Assembly (NCBI RefSeq): GCF_965208485.1
Contig: NZ_OZ242344.1
Coordinates: 2,170,001-2,234,000 of the forward strand
Reading direction: 5' to 3'
Origin: Poriferisodalis sp965208485
GTDB lineage: Bacteria; Actinomycetota; Acidimicrobiia; Acidimicrobiales; Poriferisodalaceae
DNA length: 64,000 nt
Shown here: positions 1-9,400 of the stretch, piece by piece
Numbering within the stretch: the first letter of the stretch is position 1
Layout of the letters: the number at the start of each line of letters is the position of its first letter
The notes under the pieces: generated by a model
Databases searched by the model: none
Seen by the model: only the letters and a program-made list of their open reading frames with translations
Told to the model about the DNA's origin: nothing
Program-made: the position numbers and the translations under genes

Positions 1-453
1 GGCGTAGGCCGGTGCCAGCAGGCTGAACGTGGCCGGTGCCGTGATGGTGGAATCAGTGCCGTCGCTCGGTGGGCGAGCGCCTGTCAGACCCGAGTAGCCC
101 GAGTCCTTCAGCTTCTCGACGCCGATGGCCATCACCATGTCGTAGGCGCCCGAAGCGACTGCATAGGCAGCGTTGCGGAACGCCTCCGAGCCGGTGGCGC
201 ACATGTTCTCGAGCCGGGTGACCGGCTTGTAGTCGAGCTGCAGCGGCTTCGACAGTGTCAGGCCGGAGACTCCCGAGCCCATCGTGCCGAGCCAGAAGGC
301 GTCGATGTCGTCTTGGGTGACGCCAGCGGATGCGTATGCATCGTGCGCGGCGTCGGTGAGCATGTCATCGACGCTGCGATCCCAGTGCTCGCCGAACTGG
401 GTGCAACCCATCCCGACGATCGCGACCTTGTCGCGAATGCCATGTGAACTCAT
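1..453 (-). CDS. Thiolase / acetyl-CoA acetyltransferase family protein (N-terminal part, runs off window)
   Basis: The frame reads from an ATG at 453 and stays open to the window edge (151 codons). It begins MSSHGIRDKVAIVGMGCTQF, the usual N-terminus of SCP2-type thiolases. The nucleophile motif ENMCATGSEAFRNA (ENxCxSGS in the family) gives the acyl-accepting cysteine near residue 89. These enzymes make or cleave C-C bonds of acyl-CoA thioesters. The next gene on the strand is an HMG-CoA-synthase/OB-fold protein, and such pairs often form a complex in actinobacterial CoA metabolism. The C-terminal His and Cys are outside the window, so substrate and subfamily cannot be set. Confidence 0.85.
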   Translation of the reverse strand, partial: MSSHGIRDKVAIVGMGCTQFGEHWDRSVDDMLTDAAHDAYASAGVTQDDIDAFWLGTMGSGVSGLTLSKPLQLDYKPVTRLENMCATGSEAFRNAAYAVASGAYDMVMAIGVEKLKDSGYSGLTGARPPSDGTDSTITAPATFSLLAPAYA

Positions 454-570
454 GTGTGCCTGCCTTGTAGTGGGTTGGGTGTACCTGACATTATGGCCGC
501 TGGCCGAGGGTGCTCGCCCGTTTCGGTCGCCAACGGCTCGGATTGACGTCTCCTGTGCGCCGTATCAGCA

Positions 571-658
571 CCCAGAACGGCAAATCTGCGCAGATTTCTA
601 GGGCGCTTCCCTATCTGCGCGGAATCGCCGCCCAGAACGGCAAATCTGCGCAGATTTC
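571..658. repeat. Two identical 28-bp direct repeats, each holding a 16-bp perfect palindrome
   Basis: Copies lie at 571-598 and 631-658, exactly 60 bp apart. Each contains the palindrome AAATCTGCGCAGATTT (582-597 and 642-657). Between them is an imperfect palindrome, TAGGGCGCTTCCCTA. They sit in the 255-bp gap between the thiolase start and the stop of the OB-fold/HMGCS-like gene. They could be a double operator for the thiolase promoter or a tandem repeat that acts after the upstream stop codon. I see no gene in this gap. Confidence 0.75.
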
Positions 659-708
659 CGACCCGCGGCAGTCCGGGGCGACGAGCGAGCCGGCGGGTCC
701 CAATATTG

Positions 709-2109
709 TTACCCCGCAGCCGGGCGGGCCTTCCAGAAGTAGTTGTGGATTCCCTCTGCGGTGTACAGCCGGCGGAAGGTCATCTCGACCCGGTCGCCGA
801 TACGGACATCGTCAGGATCGACGTCGGTCATCTCGGCTTGGAAGCGGCCGCCGCCGTCGTAGTCGATGACCACGGCCACGACCGGCGGCGACAGCGAGTA
901 CGCCAGCCGGTCCACGGTGAACGTGGCGATCGTGGCCGGAGTGTCGGCCATGCGGATGCGTTCCATGTCGTCGACCGCGCCCCCTTCCATGGAAACGCGC
1001 ATCGGCGGCATGTGGATGGCGCCCGAACTGCGGTCTCGCGAGCCGACAAGGGCGTACTTCCACTCCTCGGCGCGGAATGCGGGCGGCGCGCCGGGCCGGT
1101 CCGGGTCAGGGCGCCGGGGCGGTTCGCGATCCAAGTACCCACGCCACGTCAGGAACTTGCTGTAGTCGAGCGCGTCGTTGCCTCGTTCGATCTGCGCGCG
1201 GACCGGCGCGAACGGGGTGTGGTCGGCGATGGCGTCGGTTGTCCGCAGCACATCGACCGTGCAGCCGTCGGCGAGGTGGACGAGCAGGATCGTCTGGTTC
1301 GGCTCGGCCTCATCAAGGACGGACGCCAGTACCAAGGCGGGGTGCGCCGTTCCGGTGTTGCCGATCTCGTCGACCAGGTCGCTCACCAGCTTGTCGCCGG
1401 CAAGGCGGGACAGGCTGCGTACTGCTCGGGCGTGCATGCCCACGATCGCCACCTTGTCGATGCCGTCCAGACCCAGATTCGCGTGCTTGAGCGCTCGCTC
1501 GACGGTGTCGTTGGCCAGCGGCACGTAGACCTGCTCGCCGAATCGCTCCTCCCAGATTCTCGAGTACAGATCGCCCGGCTGGCGGTACCGGTCCAGGAAT
1601 TCGGCCGATGCCTGGGCACCGCCCAGCCACGAGCACAGCACCGGGGAGGCCTCGTCGTCTCCGAACACGAATGCTGCAGCGCCGTCGCCGCCGTTCGCCT
1701 CGTCACCGCTGGTCGGCCGTCCAGTGCGCAGGTCCGCAGCGATGCCCAAGTTGACGCCGCTGCGCAGCGACGCAACAGACCACGCAGCCTCAGACGACCG
1801 CGGCGAACCGCCGATGTCCACGGCCCACGCCTCCGACGGCAGGTCGAGGGCCGCGTGGATGGCGGTGGCATTGGTCTTGTCCAAGTAGGCGGGGTTGGCC
1901 GTGGCGAAGATCACCGAGCCGGGAACCAGATTGGTGCCTCGCAGGGCGTTGCGGGCGGCCTCGACCCCCATCGTGGTGGTGTCCTCGTCGTAGCTGGCCA
2001 CGGCACGATGCCCGCGGCCACCCCCCGAACCCATCGAAGCGGTGATCTTGGAGCGATCCAGCCGCCAGTAGGGCACGTAGGCCCCGTACGCAATGATCCC
2101 TCGTCCCAT
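709..2109 (-). CDS. HMG-CoA synthase-like protein fused to a C-terminal OB-fold (DUF35) domain
   Basis: 466 residues from the ATG at 2109, chosen because GGGAGACC lies just upstream; longer in-frame starts exist at 2124 and 2175. The N-terminal 320 residues (GRGIIAYGAYVPYWRLDRS...) are thiolase-fold HMGCS/ketosynthase III-like. The last 130 residues are a DUF35 OB-fold ending in YTAEGIHNYFWKARP. The usual zinc-ribbon cysteines before the OB-fold appear replaced (GSRDRSSGAIHMPP where CxxC is expected), and the HMGCS nucleophile region reads GGSPRSSEA without cysteine. It may therefore be a structural or acyl-CoA-binding partner of the adjacent thiolase rather than a true synthase. Family call firm, reaction unknown. 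Confidence 0.8.
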   Translation of the reverse strand: MGRGIIAYGAYVPYWRLDRSKITASMGSGGGRGHRAVASYDEDTTTMGVEAARNALRGTNLVPGSVIFATANPAYLDKTNATAIHAALDLPSEAWAVDIGGSPRSSEAAWSVASLRSGVNLGIAADLRTGRPTSGDEANGGDGAAAFVFGDDEASPVLCSWLGGAQASAEFLDRYRQPGDLYSRIWEERFGEQVYVPLANDTVERALKHANLGLDGIDKVAIVGMHARAVRSLSRLAGDKLVSDLVDEIGNTGTAHPALVLASVLDEAEPNQTILLVHLADGCTVDVLRTTDAIADHTPFAPVRAQIERGNDALDYSKFLTWRGYLDREPPRRPDPDRPGAPPAFRAEEWKYALVGSRDRSSGAIHMPPMRVSMEGGAVDDMERIRMADTPATIATFTVDRLAYSLSPPVVAVVIDYDGGGRFQAEMTDVDPDDVRIGDRVEMTFRRLYTAEGIHNYFWKARPAAG

Positions 2110-2142
2110 AGTGCGGTCTCCCATCGTCCCGATCGCCGCTGT

Positions 2143-2159
2143 CTTCGGCTGTGCCGAAG
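2143..2159. promoter_or_regulatory. Short perfect hairpin upstream of the HMGCS-like gene
   Basis: CTTCGGC-TGT-GCCGAAG forms a 7-bp stem 34 bases upstream of the ATG at 2109. It would lie in the 5' leader of the minus-strand transcript. No T-run follows it, so it is not a clear terminator. The rest of 2110-2459, between this gene and the Wadjet operon end, shows no gene I can support. Confidence 0.3.
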
Positions 2160-2459
2160 CCGCGCTGCGGCGCACGCCGACCAGCGCAGGAGCCTACGAG
2201 GACGCGCCGTCGGGTGTTGAGCCAGCCAGCGGCGGGCACGACGCGGCAGGCCTCGGCGAGACGGTCGTCCGGCGGGCCGCCATGTTCGTGAGTGCCCGTC
2301 GCGGGTCACGTCGCCCGCTTGGATTGCAGAATTCTTAGGCACCACGCGGGCTGCTGAACGCGGCAACGCTCGAGATGGCTGGCGGCGGACCGTTGGCTCT
2401 GCAAGTCCAGCCATCGACTGACGCGAAGATGCTCGAATCCGTCGACGTCAAACGGCAGA

Positions 2460-3701
2460 TCAAGCGCCGAAACGCACGCCGAACTGGCGCAGCACTTCCG
2501 CTGCGACCAGTTCCTCATGCACAACGCGGCGGCGGCCGTCGAATTCAACCTCGAGTGCGGGATCCCAGGGCGTGACTCCTGCGCCTGCGCTGTCGAGTGG
2601 TAGCGGCACGCCTTGTGCATCCGCATGCTCCACGGCTTCCAGATAGTCAGCGGCTGACATCATCCACGGTGTGCAGGAGCGTTCTGCCATGCGTCGGCAG
2701 ATCGCAATGCCGGCTGCGTCGAAATCACCGTGGTAGTGGAGGTCGGCGCCGTTCGCAGCGAGCTGGTCGATCAGCTCGACCACTGCCGATGTCGGGTTGC
2801 CGTTGGTGCACACGAGGCCAAACGGGACACGCCCGTCGGCCGCGTTCTCGATCACGCTCGGATTCTCGACAACGAGGACTGGCGTGCCTGCCGCCGCCTC
2901 TATCCGGTGCGCCCGCAGCGCCCGCAGGCTCACATGGACCGGCAGCGAAGCGTCGGCCGCAGCGGTCAACATCTTCGCCAGCGGCGACATGCCGAGCGGG
3001 CGCACCCCCCACGTCAGTACCGGAGCGGAGACCGAGTCGGCTGCGATTCCTGCCGCTTCCCAGAGCGCGCGGCCCTCAAGCGTGTCGCCCTCAGGGCCGA
3101 TCGAGTACTTCAGTGCCCTCTCGGTGGCCGCTGCGAGCTTCGTCTGCCGGTCGAGCGCGTGAGCGGAGCCGAAGAGCCGGGCCGCCAGCTCTACCCGCGA
3201 GGCACTCCGGCCGGCGAAGCGATCGCGAGCGTCGAGGAACTTGCGAACGTCTGCGAGCAGCGATGCTGCTGCGGCTGCGTCGAAACCCGTGAGCAAGCCG
3301 GATCTGAGCAGGTCGTGTCCCCACTCGGAGGCCCACGGCTCAGGCCAGCCGTCTAGCTCGGAGAGCAGGGCGCCACGGGCGTCCCGTGCGGTGTCGCGAG
3401 CTTCGCGCCGCTTTGCCAGCGCGGGATCGGCCGGGCATCCGAGAAGCTCCAGCGCCGAATCGAGATCGCGGCCGACACCCAGCCGGACCAAGCCCGCCTC
3501 CAACTCCCCGAGATCGAGCCGCGCTGTCGGCGTGCGTCCGATCAGGGCCGTTACGGCCGGCACGCAGCGCGACTCGACGCGGGGCATCCCGATAGTGCCG
3601 CGCGCGGCCGGCCCGCGGTGGTCAAGCTTCTGGCGGACTGCACTCCACAGCGAACTCATGCCGGGGTCCGCCAGCGATTCCGGGATCGTTGCCTCGCTCA
3701 C
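2460..3701 (-). CDS. jetD: Wadjet component JetD (TIGR02679/DUF2399), TOPRIM-like nuclease subunit
   Basis: 413 residues, GTG start at 3701 overlapping the jetB stop by 4 bases. The C-terminal TOPRIM-like DUF2399 domain carries VVENPSVIENA and HGDFDAAG (residues 324-331), supplying the acidic metal ligands expected of the DNA-cleaving subunit. In characterised Wadjet systems JetD is recruited by the JetABC SMC-like motor and cuts circular plasmid DNA. The N-terminal part matches the TIGR02679 N-domain in length and composition. It is the last gene of a four-gene operon and looks intact. Confidence 0.9.
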   Translation of the reverse strand: MSEATIPESLADPGMSSLWSAVRQKLDHRGPAARGTIGMPRVESRCVPAVTALIGRTPTARLDLGELEAGLVRLGVGRDLDSALELLGCPADPALAKRREARDTARDARGALLSELDGWPEPWASEWGHDLLRSGLLTGFDAAAAASLLADVRKFLDARDRFAGRSASRVELAARLFGSAHALDRQTKLAAATERALKYSIGPEGDTLEGRALWEAAGIAADSVSAPVLTWGVRPLGMSPLAKMLTAAADASLPVHVSLRALRAHRIEAAAGTPVLVVENPSVIENAADGRVPFGLVCTNGNPTSAVVELIDQLAANGADLHYHGDFDAAGIAICRRMAERSCTPWMMSAADYLEAVEHADAQGVPLPLDSAGAGVTPWDPALEVEFDGRRRVVHEELVAAEVLRQFGVRFGA

Positions 3702-4816
3702 AGCATGGACGCCTCAGCATGGGAGATGTCGAGGACATAGCGCGCCGCCGCCGGCAGCACGACCACGTCGTCGCCGTCGAGTTCGACGAGCCGATGATCA
3801 GCGAGCAGCGAGACAGCCTCGTCGGCAAGCCGCTCCGGGGTGTCTGCTATCTGGGACCAGTAGGAACGATGCTCGGCCGCGAAGTCGGCGACCACCGCAA
3901 CCACCTGATCACGTCGGAGCGACGTTCCGTCGCCCTGAGCGAGATGATCGGCGAGCAGCAACGCCGCGTGCCCGACGGTGCCGGTCTGCGGGAACCGCAC
4001 ATCCGAGAGTTCTCCATCGGGGTCGACGGCCATGACGCCTTCTGCTCGCGCCTCGATGTGCAGACCGAACATCTCGTCGAAGAAATCGACCTCCTCGCCC
4101 AGACGTCGACGCAGCTCTGACCATTCATCCGCCTCGAAGTCGTCGCGATATACGACTGGCTCCTCGAGGATCCGTGCCCGCATTCCCGAGCGCGTCGACA
4201 CGTCGGGTCCGGATCGCTCGAGCAACTGGGCAGCGGACTCAGCCCGTGTCAAGACCGGCAACGGCAGCAACGCCACGCGGTCAGGCCGGATCGCGAGCAC
4301 AGCATCGGCTTCCGCATCATGTGCGTAGTCGTCGATGCGTTCATGCAGCTCGGCGGCGAGGCCCTGGGCGATCATCCAGCGCAGTGCTGTCACCAGCGCC
4401 CGCCGATCCGATGGCTCGACCCCGATCTCCGCGCCCGCTTCAGCCGCTGCGGCCCGCAGCTCCCCGACGAGGTCGCGCAAGCTGATGACGTTGGGGCCCG
4501 ACACCACTGCTGCCAGCACGAGCGCCAGCATCAGGTACTCCGAGGTGCTGAAGGGCCGTGGCTGCGCCGTGGCAGTCCGAAGCGGGCGGTTCCGCACGGT
4601 TGCCGTCGTCTTGAAGAGCCGGGCAGTGTCCGCAGTCACCTGCAGCCGGTAGCCGAAACGCTGTGTGAACCACTGGTCGAGCTGCCGCCGGTGCCGCCGG
4701 ATCAGCATGAACTCATCGGGAGCGTTCTCTGCCGCAACCAGCGGTCGCGCTGCGAGGCAACGCGCTGCCTCGCGCAGTTCCACAGCGAGCAGATCGGCGT
4801 CGGAGGCCGCGCTCAT
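3698..4816 (-). CDS. jetB: Wadjet component JetB (TIGR02678/DUF2398), MukE-like subunit
   Basis: 372 residues from the ATG at 4816, which overlaps the jetA stop as ATGA; the same frame is open upstream to 4951 but that stretch lies inside jetA. The sequence (SDADLLAVELREAARCLAA...) is typical of TIGR02678. It has the winged-helix segments expected of a kite/MukE-like protein that bridges the kleisin JetA to the SMC ATPase. Stop and the next start overlap as GTGA. No defect is visible. Confidence 0.88.
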   Translation of the reverse strand: MSAASDADLLAVELREAARCLAARPLVAAENAPDEFMLIRRHRRQLDQWFTQRFGYRLQVTADTARLFKTTATVRNRPLRTATAQPRPFSTSEYLMLALVLAAVVSGPNVISLRDLVGELRAAAAEAGAEIGVEPSDRRALVTALRWMIAQGLAAELHERIDDYAHDAEADAVLAIRPDRVALLPLPVLTRAESAAQLLERSGPDVSTRSGMRARILEEPVVYRDDFEADEWSELRRRLGEEVDFFDEMFGLHIEARAEGVMAVDPDGELSDVRFPQTGTVGHAALLLADHLAQGDGTSLRRDQVVAVVADFAAEHRSYWSQIADTPERLADEAVSLLADHRLVELDGDDVVVLPAAARYVLDISHAEASML

Positions 4817-6438
4817 GCCGCCGACTCCGCCCCGGCTGGCCATGGCGCCGGCGCTGCTGCGGTGACGGTCTCGATTGACCGTCCCCCACCGCCGTCGAAC
4901 TCGGCAACCGAGACCGTCAGGCCATGCAACCGCAGCCGACCCTGCGGGCACTCGATGACGGTCTCAGCATGATCGTCGCGTCGCAGTTCGCACCGGAGCC
5001 CTGCTGCGCTCGCCACCCGAGGCCCGGCACCGTCCGCTGTTTGGTGCCCGCACAGGCTGATGAGTTCCCGGAGCAGCACGAACGCAGCAGTCGAGAGCGA
5101 TGCCCCGTCGATCCGTCCGGTCTCGTCAGTGCCCGACAGCAGCTCACGGGCTGCCGCCTGACGCTCGACGCGCTCGCTGTCGAGGCGTTCGGAGATGATT
5201 CGCAGCTCGCTGCTGCGATCGCGAACCGGCGTCGCGTTGCCGCGCTGGGTGCGCTCGCCCCGCTCGCGCAATGAGACTGGCACCGAGGCTCGCGGCGCGC
5301 TCGCCCATGGCGTAGTCCTCGGAGCGGGATCGTCGGCATCAGCGGCGAGCCTCCCCGCCTTGCGGCACGACCCGAGGCCGAAGGCCGCGGCTACGAGATC
5401 GTGAGCCTCACCGGGCGTCCCGGCTGCGTCGAGAAAACCGGCCAGTCGCAGGAAGTCGGACCGACGAGATGTGGTTGCCGTGCCGAGGCGCGAGAGCCGG
5501 CTGAGGTTGGCAGTGAGCGTGCGCACCGCCCCCAACGCTTGGCCGGTGAGCTGACTCAGGCGGGAGGGGTGCGGGGGGGCATCGCTGAACCAGCCGCTCA
5601 GCAGGCGCCAGTCGTCACGTTCGGTGCCGAGTGTGCGCCGGGTAGAGAACTGCCCGGCGAGACCAGCCTCCCCGACGCGCTCGGCGAGGCCCGCGTCGAC
5701 TCTCGGGAGCAGTCGATCCAGACGCGGCATGATCAACTCCAGGCTGCGGGCGATCGGTCGCTGCAATCGCTCGATCTGAGCGAGTTGCTCGCTCACGTAG
5801 CCGACGATGACTGTGGCAAGAAGCTGAACCTCGTCGGTGCTCAGGTCGTACCGGCTCTGCCATTGGGCGAGCTGCCTGAAGAACCCGGTCAGTTCTTCGG
5901 CGAACCGCTCGTGGGTGTCGAACACTGCCCGCACTGCTGCCGTTGCTTCTTCGGTGCCCATGTCACGGAAGTCAGTCGGCGCATGGTCCGCGAGCGTCTG
6001 CAATCGGGCGGCGAGATCGCTCAGGCGGCCCGCCTGGGGATCGGCGACCTCGTCGATGCCGGCGAGCAACCGCTCGGTGAGATCGAAGACCTGCTGACCC
6101 GCGCTGGTGATCAGGTACCGGTGACGCCGGCGGTTGTAGTCCTCGAGGCTGGTCGGGTTGCCGGCGTCGGCGGAGACCGTCACGTTGCCCCATTGGCGCA
6201 GGCGTTCGAGGCGGTCCTGCACCACGTCAGCGCCTAAATGCGAGCCAACCAAGCGGGCTTGCACCTCTTCGGGGCTGAACTCGGTGAAGAAGGTGTCTGC
6301 AAACACGGCGAGGATGGCGCGGTACTCGGCCCACTCCTCGCCGCCGAGGTAGCGGAACAGGTGGCGGACGCGGTGCGCAGCAGGCCGCTCGCTGGTCGGC
6401 GGCGGCACAGCGCCCGAGCCGGCTGCGGTCTCGCTCAT
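4813..6438 (-). CDS. jetA: Wadjet component JetA (TIGR02677/DUF2397), kleisin/MukF-like subunit
   Basis: 541 residues, ATG at 6438 overlapping the jetC stop by 4 bases. It contains the recognisable TIGR02677 N-terminal region (FRYLGGEEWAEYRAILAVF, then YNRRRHRYLITSAGQQVFDLTE) and a helical middle. JetA dimerises through its N-terminal winged helix and binds the heads of the JetC ATPase. Length is normal for the family. A 46-residue overprinted extension of jetB lies in its last codons but is not thought to be translated. Confidence 0.9.
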   Translation of the reverse strand: MSETAAGSGAVPPPTSERPAAHRVRHLFRYLGGEEWAEYRAILAVFADTFFTEFSPEEVQARLVGSHLGADVVQDRLERLRQWGNVTVSADAGNPTSLEDYNRRRHRYLITSAGQQVFDLTERLLAGIDEVADPQAGRLSDLAARLQTLADHAPTDFRDMGTEEATAAVRAVFDTHERFAEELTGFFRQLAQWQSRYDLSTDEVQLLATVIVGYVSEQLAQIERLQRPIARSLELIMPRLDRLLPRVDAGLAERVGEAGLAGQFSTRRTLGTERDDWRLLSGWFSDAPPHPSRLSQLTGQALGAVRTLTANLSRLSRLGTATTSRRSDFLRLAGFLDAAGTPGEAHDLVAAAFGLGSCRKAGRLAADADDPAPRTTPWASAPRASVPVSLRERGERTQRGNATPVRDRSSELRIISERLDSERVERQAAARELLSGTDETGRIDGASLSTAAFVLLRELISLCGHQTADGAGPRVASAAGLRCELRRDDHAETVIECPQGRLRLHGLTVSVAEFDGGGGRSIETVTAAAPAPWPAGAESAA

Positions 6439-9400
6439 GCCATGCCGACACGCTCCAGCGTGTCACCCTGCCAGCTGTAGCGATCGAGCAGGATCGACTT
6501 CAGGCCGACATCACGCACGATCTCGACGATGGACAGCTCGGGCACTGTGCGATGGTCGCCCCACAGCCGTTCGCTCGTGGCGATGAAGTCGAGATCCAGT
6601 GAGACGAGCAGACCGAACAGGCTGGCATGGTTGTCGGCGGAGACCTTGGCGAACGCATCGTCGAGCAGCACGAACCGGGCGATTCGGGGCGACTCCGCGC
6701 CGGGCTGGGCGACCGCCTCTGCGAGGGCGTCACAGGACGCAGCCACCGCGACGAACAGCGGCAGGTAGGTGACGAGCTTCTTCTCTCCTTCCGACAGCGG
6801 TGTGCGGCGGCTGAGCCGGCGCTCGGATGCTTCGGGCCGTGTCACCATCACGTCGAGGTCGTGCCACGTCTTGTAGTCGAGCGTCTCGGCGATGAGCTGC
6901 CGGTAGGGCGCGTCGGGGTCGTCGGCTCGTGCTGTGTCCAGCCGTTGCGTCAGGGCAACGCGGACCTCGCTGTTCTCGTCGGGCGTGCGGAGGTCTGGCG
7001 GTCTGGCGAGCAGCTCGACCATGCGCGCCGTCGAGTTGTCGAGCTCGGGGGAGCGTCGCCACCGCAGTCGTACGCCCACGCGGTGCGCGGTGGACACCGT
7101 TGCGAGCCGCTCGTTCGTCAGTTCGATCAAGCGCGTCGCGTCGTGCATCTTCTGGGCGATCTCCCTGGCGATCAGACCCTGCAGGAGTTCCCTCAGCGCA
7201 TCCTGCTGCTTGCGGTCGAGCAGTCCGGCGAGCTGCTGGTGCTGCGATGTCGCGGCACGCTGGGCTGCGGGGAGGGTCATGGCGCCGAGCGGACCGGAGA
7301 CCTCCACCGCCAGCGGCCTGCTCGCATCGGGCTGGAGTGCGGCTGCATCCCACCCGGCGCCGAGCGAGTCGCGGCGCTGCTGCAGCGACTGCCGGACGCT
7401 GTCCGCGTTGATCGCAGCCTCGGGGGCCGCGGTGCCGTCGGCCGCTGCGGGCGCGAGCCTGCCGATCGCGTCGAGCAGCGCTGCGAGGCCCGTCGAACCT
7501 GTGCTGTCGCTTGCGGGCGGTGTCGCCTCACCGCCTACGACGGCATCGAAGTAGCCCGGAATCCTGAGCACGCCGTCGACGTGTTCTCGGTGGGTCTCGC
7601 ACGAGCGCTCGCTGGTCGACGCCGCTCGTTGCGCATGCTCAGCCTCAGCGACTGCCGAGGCTCGGCGCTCGACGGCGCGTTCCTTGTCTTCGCGTGCAGC
7701 CGGCAGCCGCTGTTCAGCCGTCTCGAGTTCCTTCGCGAGCCCGTCGCGCTCTTTGCGGACGCGTTCGTAGTCGGCGCCGACGGTCCTCTCCAGCGTGTCG
7801 AGACGGGTCTGCTCCCTGTCGCGTCTCGACTCGGCCTGTGCCACCCGGGCGCTCATGTCATGCTGCCGGGCGAGGTCGCTGCGGTACTGCGCCGCAGCGC
7901 GAGCGCACTCCTCGACCGATCGTTGCAGCCTCGTAAGCCCGTCGAGGCACGAGCCCACCAGCCGCTCGAATTCGGCCAATTCGGCGGCGAAGCCGTCCAG
8001 CCCGTCGCGATCTCGCGGCAGCGAAAGCGTCGCAGCAGTCCGGCGCAGCTCCTCGTCTGCGGTGTTGACGTTGCTCTCGGCCTGCGTCGCCGAGCGCGCG
8101 GCCTCGTCATGGCGCGACTCGGCGGCTGCAACTTCGCTCGCCGCTGCATCGCACGCACCCTCTGCGCGCTCGATGGCGCCGGTATCGGGCAACCGGGCAG
8201 CGTGACGGCGTAGCTCATCAAGTGCTTCCTGCTGGCGCTCGAGCGTGCCTTCCGCCTGCCGCTCGTGGTCCTTGAGCGCTTCCAGCTCGCGCTGCGCGGC
8301 GGCACGCTTGCGTTCCAGGGCTGCTCGCCGGGCTGCGGTGCCGATGAACTCCGCTCGATCTTTGGTATGGCGCCCACGCAAGAGCCCTGTTCGAAACGAC
8401 CCGTCGGTGGCCGCAGCAGCGCCGCCGGCATTGACATCGCGACTGATCGAGTCAAGCAGTCGGGCGACCACTCCCTCGTTGACCGATCCGGCGAGTTCGG
8501 CAGGTATCGCCGGGCGCAGCCAGCGGCTGAGAGGCAGCTCGACCGGCGAGGCGGCAACGGCGACCAGCTCCCCGCTGGCGAGTTCGAGCATCTCATCCGC
8601 ACCTATGCGGGCAGCCAGCACACCTGAGGCTTCGAGCGCGGCCTCGATGCGCGCCCGCTCGGTCTCGTCGAGCCCGGGCGCGAAGTCCACCAGGTCGGCG
8701 AAGCAATGATCGGCGGGAGTCTGCCAGTCGAATCGCGGCGACTCGGGCTCGGACATGGTCATGAGCAGTTCGAGCACCGCCTGCTGGTCGGCGGCAGCCT
8801 GGCGAGCCGCCTCGAGCGCCTGGCGGGCGTCCGCCGCGTTGGCGGTCTGCGCCTCGACGCCGGACACGATCTCGGCAAGCAACTCCGCTCTCCGGGCCGC
8901 GAAGGACGCCGCGTCGTTGTCGGGTAGTCCCGCGCTCGCCGCCGCGATCGCAGCGACGTCGGTCGGGGTTCCGGCTGACGTGCACAGCGTGATGGCTGTC
9001 GATGCCCATTCCCCGGTATGGGCGACCCACTCGCGCTGAGCTGCCGCCAAGGCGTCCAGCCGCTGCGCGTGCGCGTCGACGGCGCGCTGCTTGGCATTCA
9101 CCGCTTCATTCAGCGCATCGGTTGCGCGTGCGAACTGCACCTCCGCCTGGTCGCATCGGGAGCGCGCCTCAGCGACCTGCCCGATGTCGCCGCGTCGTTG
9201 CAGCGCCCCTGCCGCGGCGCCGTCGAGACGGCGCTTGGCGGGGCCGGGATCGAAGGTCTCTGGGACAGAGATGTCGAGGCCGTCGAGCCAGGCGCGGTCA
9301 CAGTCGAGCGCTGTCGGCGGGCGTTCGGTGACACCGCATCGCGTCGCGAGTTGGTCGGCCTGCGACAGCGCCGCGTTCAGCGTGACCACGTCGTCCTCGC

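Noticed and set aside
582..657. Palindromes as a Rho-independent terminator
   Set aside because: No T-run follows and two identical copies 60 bp apart suit operator sites better.
706..2220. Long plus-strand open frame of 504 codons opposite the HMGCS-like gene
   Set aside because: It mirrors the minus-strand gene in high-GC DNA; its Arg/Val/Asp-rich sequence has no recognisable domain.
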